Position numbers and translations under genes: made by a program. The notes under the pieces are model-generated. The model was not told the DNA's origin, did not search any database, and saw only the letters and a program-made list of their open reading frames with translations. 5,411 nt of DNA from NCBI GenBank assembly GCA_030145955.1, contig JASLCR010000056.1, positions 1 through 5,411 of the forward strand. The letters run 5' to 3'. Origin of the DNA: Candidatus Saccharimonadales bacterium (GTDB lineage: Bacteria > Patescibacteriota > Saccharimonadia > Saccharimonadales > Saccharimonadaceae). Shown here one piece after another: positions 1 to 5,068 of the stretch. Each line of letters opens with the position of its first letter. Within the stretch, counting starts at the first letter, position 1.

Positions 1-1
1 T

Positions 2-358
2 GTTCATGCTCTTCGTTACACCGATGAAGAGAGAAGTGTCATATGCGACGGTATTGCGTCTGTAGCAGAAGTTACTTTTAACTTTCCGTTCGACTCAATA
101 GCAGTGAAGCGTGCTCGACTTGAATATTACTATGCTGACACTATTGATACTGTTGACAGTTTGGTACTAAATGCGCGCAATGAGGAAGAAGCTATAGGGC
201 AACTTGCGCCATTACGAATAGAGGTGTCTGGCGCACAGCGTGAGATGCTCGCGGATCTGAGCGCGTATATCGACTCGCTGCTAAAATACGATAGGATGCG
301 CCGTATTATGTTGAGCTTACTGATATATTCTACCTCTTTGATGATGGTGGTGAATTAA
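2..358 (+). CDS. Unrecognised protein, 5'-partial, upstream half of a frame-broken gene
   Basis: The frame is open from the left edge, so the true start lies outside the window; GTG at 104 is merely the first start-like codon inside it and has no clear ribosome binding site. The visible part is about 118 codons, acidic, with no membrane segment, signal peptide or motif that I recognise. Up to about residue 97 (ending LLKYD) the composition looks like a normal soluble protein. The last 20 or so residues (RMRRIMLSLLIYSTSLMMVV) look like out-of-frame translation, ending at TAA 356. From 295 the -1 frame carries a normal-looking acidic protein sequence to a TAG at 580. I infer one gene of at least 193 visible codons broken by a single-base deletion, real or a sequencing error. 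Function unknown. Confidence is high that this stretch is coding, low for anything beyond that. Confidence 0.6.
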   Translation, partial: VHALRYTDEERSVICDGIASVAEVTFNFPFDSIAVKRARLEYYYADTIDTVDSLVLNARNEEEAIGQLAPLRIEVSGAQREMLADLSAYIDSLLKYDRMRRIMLSLLIYSTSLMMVVN

Positions 359-582
359 CACCCGCACGTCCCGATGATTCATTGATGGTTCTCGCTAATA
401 TTCAAAGTACGGCATTTATGAATGGGGTTGGTGATGAAGACGACGAGGCATTTGTGCCGATGCTCCATATTAGTTATATTCCGCCTGAAACTGATGCCGA
501 GATACGCCATCTTATAGTACCAATGAATAGCATTGGTACTGTCCAATCTGTCCGTAGGCATTTGTATAGCGAAGAGACCTAG
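295..582 (+). CDS. Downstream half of the same frame-broken gene, unrecognised
   Basis: In the frame starting at 295, just after a TAG at 292-294, 95 codons run to a TAG stop at 580-582. The first residues (DAPYYVELTDIFYLFDDGGE) continue naturally from the upstream half (SAYIDSLLKYDR), as expected if one base is missing near the AGG at 293-295. A caller requiring a start would begin at TTG 382 or ATG 385, but no Shine-Dalgarno sequence precedes either and protein-like sequence already exists upstream of them, so an independent small gene is unlikely. The product is acidic (a GDEDDEAF stretch) and soluble-looking, with no known motif. The stop codon overlaps the possible -35 element of the fusA promoter. 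It could be a pseudogene, an assembly error or a rare recoding site; the sequence alone cannot separate these. Confidence 0.55.
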   Translation, partial: DAPYYVELTDIFYLFDDGGELTPARPDDSLMVLANIQSTAFMNGVGDEDDEAFVPMLHISYIPPETDAEIRHLIVPMNSIGTVQSVRRHLYSEET

Positions 583-607
583 AAAAATACAGACAATCTG
601 GTACAAT
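580..607 (+). promoter_or_regulatory. Predicted promoter of fusA, extended -10
   Basis: The -10 element TACAAT (602-607) is preceded by TGG, giving an extended -10. A possible -35, TAGAAA (580-585), matches TTGACA at four of six positions with a 16-base spacer. Transcription would start near 614, giving a leader of about 66 bases before the ATG at 680. The leader ends in an adequate ribosome binding site, GAGGAAA (668-674). It also contains an AT-only inverted repeat (621-628 with 634-641) of doubtful stability. Confidence 0.5.
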
Positions 608-679
608 GAAATGTAAGCGCTATTTTTTATGGCAAAAAATAATTAACCAACTCCCACCGGAGAGAACGAGGAAATAATA

Positions 680-2773
680 ATGGCCCAGCAAGACGTTCCA
701 CTTAAGGATTACCGTAACATTGGTATTATCGCGCACATTGACGCTGGTAAGACTACCACTACCGAAGGTATTTTGTATCGTACGGGTATCAATCACAAAA
801 TTGGTGAGGTTCGTGGTGATGGTGACGGTGCAACAACTGACTGGATGGCTCAGGAGAAAGAGCGTGGTATCACGATTACTTCTGCAGCGGTGACATGTTT
901 CTGGAAGGGCTGTAAGATTAATATCATCGATACCCCTGGTCACATCGACTTTACCGCCGAGGTTGAGCGTTCACTCCGTGTGCTTGACGGTGCAGTCGTG
1001 GTGTTCGACGGCAAGATGGGTGTTGAAGCACAGACAGAGACTGTGTGGCGCCAGGCCAACAAGTACGGTGTGCCACGTATCTGTTTCGTAAACAAGATCA
1101 ACCAAACCGGTGGTGACTTCTACAAATCTCTTGAGTCAATTCACACTCGTCTTTCAAAGCATGCGCTTCCTATCCATCTTCCAATTGGCTTTGAAAAGGA
1201 TATCAACGGTGTTGTTGACCTCGTTGACATGAAAGCCTACACCTACTCTGACTACACAGACAAGGCACTTGTTGAAGGTGAAATTCCTGCTGATATGCTT
1301 GAGAAGGCAAAGAATGCACGTAGCCTACTCGTTGAAGCTGCGGTTGAAGCTGATGACGATCTTATGAACAAGTTCTTCGAAGGTGGTGAAGAAGCTATTT
1401 CTGTTGAAGAGCTAAAATCTGCGCTTCGAAAGCGTACTCTTGCTGGTGACTTCTACCTTGTAACAGGTGGTGATGGCCGTGGTGTGATCGTTGAGAAGGT
1501 GCTTGACCTTGTTGCTGACTACCTACCAAATCCACTCGATGTTGATGCTATCTGGGGTGTAAACCCTAAAACTGGTGACGAAATTTCTCGTAAGCCAGAT
1601 GCTGCTGAGCCAATGGCTGGTCTTGCGTTTAAGATTGCAACTGACCCATTTGTTGGTAAGTTGATCTTCGTCCGTGTGTACTCAGGTAACCTCAAGGCTG
1701 GTAGCTACGTTCTCAATACTACTACTGGCGAAAAAGAGCGTGTTGGCCGTATCGTTCGTATGCATGCCGACAAGCGTGAAGATATCGACGAAATTGGTGC
1801 GGGTGACATCGCAGCGGTTGTGGGTCTCAAGAATACCTTTACGGGTGCAACCTTGTCTGACCCTTCAAATCCAATTGCACTTGAAAGTATCACGTTCCCA
1901 GAGCCACCAGTGGCGATTGCGGTTGAGCCAAAATCAAAGGCCGACCAAGAAAAAATGGGCATCGCCTTGCAGCGACTCGCCGAGGAAGACCCAACTTTCC
2001 GTATCCATACCGATGAAGATACCGGTCAGACAATTATGTCTGGAATGGGTGAGCTTCACCTCGATATCTTGATTGACCGTATGAAGCGTGAGTTTAAGGT
2101 TGAGGCAAACATTGGTGAACCTCAGGTAGCCTTCCGCGAAACTATTAAGGGTACTAGCCAGGTGCAAGGTAAGCATGCCAAGCAATCTGGTGGTCGTGGT
2201 CAGTATGGTGATGTTTGGGTTAGATTTGAGCCGAATGAAACTGGAAAAGGCTTCGAGTTTATTGATGAGATTAAAGGTGGAGTGGTTCCCCAAGAGTATC
2301 GTCCTGCTGTTGAAAAAGGTATCCGTGAAACGCTTGATGGTGGTGTGATTGCTGGCTATCCGGTAGTTGATGTCAAAGCGACGCTTTACGATGGTAGCTA
2401 TCACGATGTTGACTCATCTGAACTGGCCTTTAGTCTTGCTGGTAGCCTTGCTGCCAAGGAAGGTGTCAAGCAGGCGACTCCTATCCTTCTCGAGCCAGTC
2501 ATGAAAGTTGAAGTTACTACTCCAGAAGAATTCATGGGTGATGTGATCGGTGACCTTAACGCTCGCCGTGGTCGTATTGATGCTATGGAAGACCTGCAAG
2601 GTGGCGCAAAGCTTATCAAGGCATTCGTACCGCTCGCCAGTATGTTTGGCTACACCAACGACATTCGCTCAATGTCCCAAGGACGTGCAGCTTCTACTAT
2701 GGAGCTTGCGCAGTACGAAGAAGTACCACCAAACGTTGCGCAGGAAATTATCGAGAAGCGAAGCGTAAAATAA
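680..2773 (+). CDS. fusA: Elongation factor G (EF-G)
   Basis: EF-G is the cytoplasmic GTPase that drives tRNA-mRNA translocation on the ribosome and helps recycle it. The 697-residue length is normal for the family, and all five domains are present: GTPase with G' insert (1-285), II (about 290-400), III (about 405-480), IV (about 481-605) and V (to the end). Visible motifs are the P-loop AHIDAGKT (18-25), ERGIT in switch I (61-65) and DTPGH with catalytic His88 (84-88). In domain IV, the tip loop GGRGQYG (504-510) and His575 in YHDVDSSE are intact. Two guanine-binding motifs are unusual: G4 is NKIN (138-141) rather than NKxD, and the G5 Ser-Ala appears replaced by Asp265-Gly266. Switch I also has two extra residues coded by a 6-bp tandem repeat at 815-826. 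The ATG is supported by GAGGAAA about six bases upstream and by the conserved N-terminus. The gene is monocistronic here, with its own promoter and terminator; rpsL and rpsG are not visible. Confidence 0.98.
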   Translation: MAQQDVPLKDYRNIGIIAHIDAGKTTTTEGILYRTGINHKIGEVRGDGDGATTDWMAQEKERGITITSAAVTCFWKGCKINIIDTPGHIDFTAEVERSLRVLDGAVVVFDGKMGVEAQTETVWRQANKYGVPRICFVNKINQTGGDFYKSLESIHTRLSKHALPIHLPIGFEKDINGVVDLVDMKAYTYSDYTDKALVEGEIPADMLEKAKNARSLLVEAAVEADDDLMNKFFEGGEEAISVEELKSALRKRTLAGDFYLVTGGDGRGVIVEKVLDLVADYLPNPLDVDAIWGVNPKTGDEISRKPDAAEPMAGLAFKIATDPFVGKLIFVRVYSGNLKAGSYVLNTTTGEKERVGRIVRMHADKREDIDEIGAGDIAAVVGLKNTFTGATLSDPSNPIALESITFPEPPVAIAVEPKSKADQEKMGIALQRLAEEDPTFRIHTDEDTGQTIMSGMGELHLDILIDRMKREFKVEANIGEPQVAFRETIKGTSQVQGKHAKQSGGRGQYGDVWVRFEPNETGKGFEFIDEIKGGVVPQEYRPAVEKGIRETLDGGVIAGYPVVDVKATLYDGSYHDVDSSELAFSLAGSLAAKEGVKQATPILLEPVMKVEVTTPEEFMGDVIGDLNARRGRIDAMEDLQGGAKLIKAFVPLASMFGYTNDIRSMSQGRAASTMELAQYEEVPPNVAQEIIEKRSVK

Positions 2774-2794
2774 TATCGTCTTTTGGTAATCTAG

Positions 2795-2820
2795 AAAACC
2801 GCGCTTTCGGGCGCGGTTTT
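2795..2820 (+). terminator. Rho-independent terminator after fusA
   Basis: A perfect 10-bp stem (AAAACCGCGC at 2795-2804 with GCGCGGTTTT at 2811-2820) encloses a six-base loop, TTTCGG. The stem is GC-rich at its core and its 3' arm ends in TTTT. It lies 21 bases after the fusA stop codon and separates fusA from the next gene. The A and T runs make it potentially active in both directions. Confidence 0.88.
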
Positions 2821-2843
2821 AATATGCCTATGTTTACGGCATG

Positions 2844-2852
2844 TGCTACAAT
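2844..2852 (+). promoter_or_regulatory. Predicted extended -10 promoter of the membrane-protein gene
   Basis: TGC followed by TACAAT (2847-2852) forms an extended -10 element. No good -35 is visible; the best 17-base-spaced hexamer, ATGCCT (2824-2829), matches only half of TTGACA. Transcription would start near 2859, leaving a leader of roughly 23 bases that holds the strong ribosome binding site AGGAGG (2871-2876). Its place directly after the fusA terminator supports the call. Confidence 0.45.
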
Positions 2853-2881
2853 GTAGGCACTATAACGTATAGGAGGGTTAT

Positions 2882-3646
2882 ATGGAGAATAGAGCAGCAA
2901 AACCATCTTGGCATCGATGGTTTAGGCGGACGAATGTACATATCGCAGAGTATATTCTGATGCTGGTAATGATGGGAAGCTTCCTTGGAGTATTAGTATC
3001 TCTATGGTTTAGCTTCTTCGGCTTGGTGTACGAAGACGGTTTCGGTGCAAGGATGTTGGCGGTCTCAGCAGCTGCCCAGCTAGCTTCGCTTGTTGTCGTG
3101 GCGCCAATTGCGTTTTGGCTATATGCACGTACTTCCGGGCAAGAGATGGTTCAACAGGAGCTAACACAGCGTAAATCTCACACGGTATTCCTAACGATTT
3201 GGATGGTCATCGTAGTCTCGGTGCTTGTAGGTATGCTCATTGCTGTCGTAGCATCACTAATGCAAGCGATGTTCGGTCTTGGTAGTGATGACTTTGGCAA
3301 GGCGCTCGTCACCAAGGTGATTCCATCACTCTTTGGTGTTGCAACGATTATTTTTGGCCTTATGGTTGTGGTAAAACACCCAGCACGTAAGCTCTCGATG
3401 ATCGCGGGTATTGTTCTTGCGGCGCTTTCAGTAATACTACTGATCGCCAACGTTGTTATGGTGGTTGTACGCAAGGACGTCAGTCAGCCGATTAAGCAGC
3501 AATGTACATACACACGTTACTATCTAGAAAAGGAGTGCTCGTACAGTGACTACCTACGTGATAGAAGCAGCGGTAGTGGCTTTGATACGATGGAGAGCCC
3601 GAGCAGTAGCTCTCGGCTTGATAGCCTGTTCACTCCACGCAGCTAA
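2882..3646 (+). CDS. Unrecognised membrane protein with five predicted helices and an outward C-terminal tail
   Basis: The 254-residue product matches no family I recognise. Five hydrophobic segments are visible at about 24-49, 59-82, 101-127, 145-164 and 172-196. Positive charges in the N-terminus (RWFRR, 12-16), in the 83-100 loop and in the KHPARK loop (165-170), against acidic 50-57 and 128-144 loops, predict the N-terminus inside and the C-terminus outside. The tail (197-254) is hydrophilic, rich in Tyr, Ser and Arg, and holds the protein's only two cysteines, Cys208 and Cys219, ten residues apart; these could form an extracytoplasmic disulfide (inference). No signal-peptidase site, ATP-binding motif or transporter signature is seen. 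ATG 2882 is well supported by AGGAGG five bases upstream. The gene stands alone between two terminators, so it is not cotranscribed with fusA and probably not with the downstream flavoprotein gene. The coding call is firm; the function is unknown. Confidence 0.85.
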   Translation: MENRAAKPSWHRWFRRTNVHIAEYILMLVMMGSFLGVLVSLWFSFFGLVYEDGFGARMLAVSAAAQLASLVVVAPIAFWLYARTSGQEMVQQELTQRKSHTVFLTIWMVIVVSVLVGMLIAVVASLMQAMFGLGSDDFGKALVTKVIPSLFGVATIIFGLMVVVKHPARKLSMIAGIVLAALSVILLIANVVMVVVRKDVSQPIKQQCTYTRYYLEKECSYSDYLRDRSSGSGFDTMESPSSSSRLDSLFTPRS

Positions 3647-3666
3647 TCTTAACACCATACATAACA

Positions 3667-3692
3667 AAATACCGTCCGTTAGGGCGGTATTT
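3667..3692 (+). terminator. Rho-independent terminator after the membrane-protein gene
   Basis: An 11-bp stem (3667-3677 with 3682-3692) has one T-G wobble and encloses the tetraloop GTTA. The core is CCGTCC/GGGCGG and the 3' arm ends TATTT. It starts 21 bases after the TAA stop, a typical spacing. The trailing T run is short and interrupted (TTTAG), so strength is uncertain. The A-rich 5' flank means it could also work on the other strand. Confidence 0.75.
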
Positions 3693-3697
3693 AGTAT

Positions 3698-3728
3698 AGC
3701 GGCGTAGTACAACGGATGGTATACTAGC
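3698..3728 (+). other. tRNA-Gly-like 5' half, probable tRNA gene remnant
   Basis: The segment looks like positions 1 to about 31 of a bacterial tRNA, closest to tRNA-Gly: an acceptor-like GCGGCG, then TA at positions 8-9, and a D stem GTAC (3707-3710) pairing with GTAT (3719-3722) through one G-T. The D loop AACGGATG carries the conserved GG, followed by A and an anticodon-stem 5' arm CTAGC (3724-3728). After that the similarity ends: no matching 3' anticodon arm, T arm (GGTTCGA) or acceptor 3' strand follows before the ATG at 3762. It cannot fold as a complete tRNA. It may be a relic of a tRNA gene cut by rearrangement or integration, or chance similarity. The family comparison is from memory. 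Confidence 0.35.
3717..3725 (+). promoter_or_regulatory. Predicted extended -10 promoter of the NADH dehydrogenase gene
   Basis: TGG plus TATACT (3720-3725) is an extended -10 identical to the one before tuf. No convincing -35 is seen; TAGCGG at 3697-3702 has the right spacing but matches TTGACA poorly. Transcription would begin near 3732, about 30 bases before the ATG. The element falls inside the tRNA-like segment, where the same bases would be the 3' arm of the D stem. AAGGGG (3752-3757) is the ribosome binding site, rather close to the start with four bases between. Confidence 0.45.
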
Positions 3729-3761
3729 TGTAATTAAGTAACAAAATACACAAGGGGTATA

Positions 3762-4949
3762 ATGAATATCACGATTGTCGGCGGCGGTTTTGGCGGTGTA
3801 AAAGCAGCACTAGAGCTGAGCAAAAAAAAGAAAAATCAAATCACTCTTATCTCAAACAATAAGAATTTCCAGTATTACCCTGCGCTATTTAGTACGGCAA
3901 CCGGGCATAGCTATCGTGAATCATGGGTGCCACTCGAGAGGATTTTCAGGAAGCATAAAAATGTACGAATTGTCATCGATACTATCACCCGAATTGATCC
4001 GGAGAATCACAATATCTTTTCAGAGTCACGAACCTATAAGTACGATGAGCTAATTATGGCACTTGGTAGCGTCACTACCTACTTTGGTATTGAAGGTCTC
4101 GATGTGTACGCATTTGGTATTAAGTCGGAGAGTGAAATACGCGCCCTGCAGCAGCATATTATGGCTGATATGGCTGACGGCCGCGAAGATGAGCGCAACT
4201 ACGTTATCATTGGTGCTGGCCCAACAGGCGTAGAGCTTGCTGGGGCACTCGGCGAATATATCCGTGTACTTCGCAAGCACTACGGCATTCGCAAGAAGTC
4301 GATGCGAATTAGCCTCATTGAGGCGGCGCCACGTGTACTGCCGCGGCTTTCTGAACAGTCAAGCAAGCGAGCCGAAGAGCGTCTAAAGAGCCTCGGTGTT
4401 CATGTGGAGACAAACAAGAAAGTAGAGCGCCAGACGGCAGATAGCCTAGTGGTTAATGGCCGGCCACTCAAGACACAGACAGTGATCTGGACATCTGGTG
4501 TCACGAACGCACCGTTCTTTAAGGCGAATGCTGAGCATTTCGACCTTAATGATCGAGGCAAGGTGAAGGTAGATGAATTTATGCGTGCACGTGCACACGT
4601 GTATGTAATTGGTGATAACTCAAATACTCCTTATGCTGGCTTGGCACAGACGGCTCTGCACGATGCAATCTTTGTTGCCAAGCATCTTAAGGGCAGCAAA
4701 AAGACCTACAAGCCAAAGCTTCCTCCGTGTGTGATCCCGGTCGGGCATGCGTGGTCATTGTTTGAGTGGGGCAAGCTCCGATTTGGTGGTTGGCCTGGCG
4801 CAGTTCTTCGCCGGGCAGCCGATCTCATTGGCTATCATGATGTTCTTCCTATTGGGTGGGCAATTGGTGCGTGGCGGGCGAGTAGCAAAAAAGAGATGTC
4901 TCTTCCGGATGAGCTTTATCCAGTTAATTCGCAAGCTGCCTCTGAATAG
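3762..4949 (+). CDS. ndh: Type II NADH:quinone oxidoreductase-like FAD flavoprotein (NDH-2)
   Basis: NDH-2 enzymes are non-proton-pumping, membrane-attached flavoproteins that oxidise NADH and reduce a quinone. The 395-residue product has two Rossmann folds. FAD binding starts with GGGFGG (7-12), right after the ATG, which fixes the start. NADH binding is GAGPTGVE (151-158), with Glu187 ending the next strand (SLIEAAP), a residue favouring NAD over NADP. The second FAD segment is VYVIGDN (280-286), with Asp285. YYPALFSTATG (38-48) matches the family's usual P-LL-E-ATG region. The quinone-site motif AQxAxQ reads AQTALH (295-300), His300 replacing the second Gln. Ser31 stands where an acidic FAD-ribose contact is common. 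The C-terminus (329-371) is tryptophan-rich with an amphipathic look, fitting peripheral membrane attachment. It is probably monocistronic, with no clear terminator before tuf. A related pyridine-nucleotide-disulfide oxidoreductase with another acceptor is possible; no redox-active CxxxxC is present. Confidence 0.88.
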   Translation: MNITIVGGGFGGVKAALELSKKKKNQITLISNNKNFQYYPALFSTATGHSYRESWVPLERIFRKHKNVRIVIDTITRIDPENHNIFSESRTYKYDELIMALGSVTTYFGIEGLDVYAFGIKSESEIRALQQHIMADMADGREDERNYVIIGAGPTGVELAGALGEYIRVLRKHYGIRKKSMRISLIEAAPRVLPRLSEQSSKRAEERLKSLGVHVETNKKVERQTADSLVVNGRPLKTQTVIWTSGVTNAPFFKANAEHFDLNDRGKVKVDEFMRARAHVYVIGDNSNTPYAGLAQTALHDAIFVAKHLKGSKKTYKPKLPPCVIPVGHAWSLFEWGKLRFGGWPGAVLRRAADLIGYHDVLPIGWAIGAWRASSKKEMSLPDELYPVNSQAASE

Positions 4950-4961
4950 CCGAGAAAACCT

Positions 4962-4990
4962 TTGCGTCTTTTCTAGAGGTTTGGTATACT
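4962..4990 (+). promoter_or_regulatory. Predicted promoter of tuf, extended -10
   Basis: TATACT (4985-4990) preceded by TGG makes an extended -10. TTGCGT (4962-4967), spaced by 17 bases, matches the first half of TTGACA. Transcription would start near 4997, giving a leader of about 72 bases. The promoter begins 12 bases after the stop of the flavoprotein gene. Two weak, mutually exclusive inverted repeats overlap it (4953-4958 with 4969-4974, and 4956-4961 with 4977-4982), neither a convincing terminator. Confidence 0.6.
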
Positions 4991-5004
4991 TAAGGGCAGT
5001 ACAT

Positions 5005-5030
5005 CGCGAGGTCTATTTTTAGGTTGCGCG
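5005..5030 (+). promoter_or_regulatory. Possible hairpin in the tuf leader
   Basis: CGCGAGGTCTA (5005-5015) can pair with TAGGTTGCGCG (5020-5030) around a TTTT loop: seven Watson-Crick pairs, three G-T wobbles and one A-G mismatch. It lies wholly within the predicted transcribed leader and ends 21 bases before the ribosome binding site AAGGAG (5052-5057). It is not followed by a T run, so it is unlikely to be a terminator. It may stabilise the mRNA or be a chance fold; no riboswitch or known leader motif is recognised. Confidence 0.3.
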
Positions 5031-5068
5031 TGGAACATATTAATATAATCTAAGGAGAATCACCTTTC

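Noticed and set aside
286..300. Programmed ribosomal frameshift in the first gene
   Set aside because: No canonical slippery heptamer at the only usable position, and a TAG in the -1 frame at 292-294 blocks an earlier shift; a simple indel fits better.
621..641. AT-only inverted repeat in the fusA leader
   Set aside because: Eight A-T pairs without GC would be weak; no downstream T run, and it lies after the predicted promoter, so neither a terminator nor a known element.
620..943. Open frame on the minus strand over the fusA start
   Set aside because: It is antisense to the strongly conserved EF-G N-terminus, with no own ribosome binding site or family resemblance.
1674..2072. 132-codon + strand frame inside fusA
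   Set aside because: Out-of-frame shadow of EF-G, which is conserved throughout this stretch.
1934..2404. 156-codon minus-strand frame inside fusA
   Set aside because: Antisense shadow of EF-G domains III and IV; the product shows no recognisable motif.
3178..3474. Minus-strand frame, rich in Thr and Ile, within the membrane-protein gene
   Set aside because: Composition is what antisense of hydrophobic codons gives; the + strand gene has a strong ribosome binding site and a clear helix pattern.
3822..3830. Run of eight A followed by G near the start of the flavoprotein gene, containing the slippery heptamer A AAA AAG
   Set aside because: The main frame is intact for 395 residues, and a -1 shift meets TAA at 3860 after ten codons, so no useful alternative product results; the Lys-rich codons explain the run.
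4747..5022. + strand frame overlapping the end of the flavoprotein gene and the tuf promoter
   Set aside because: Shadow frame; it crosses the predicted tuf promoter and lacks a ribosome binding site.
5044..5049. Perfect TATAAT just before tuf
   Set aside because: Transcription would start near 5056, inside the ribosome binding site, and no -35 lies at a workable distance. The TGGTATACT element at 4982 is a better candidate.
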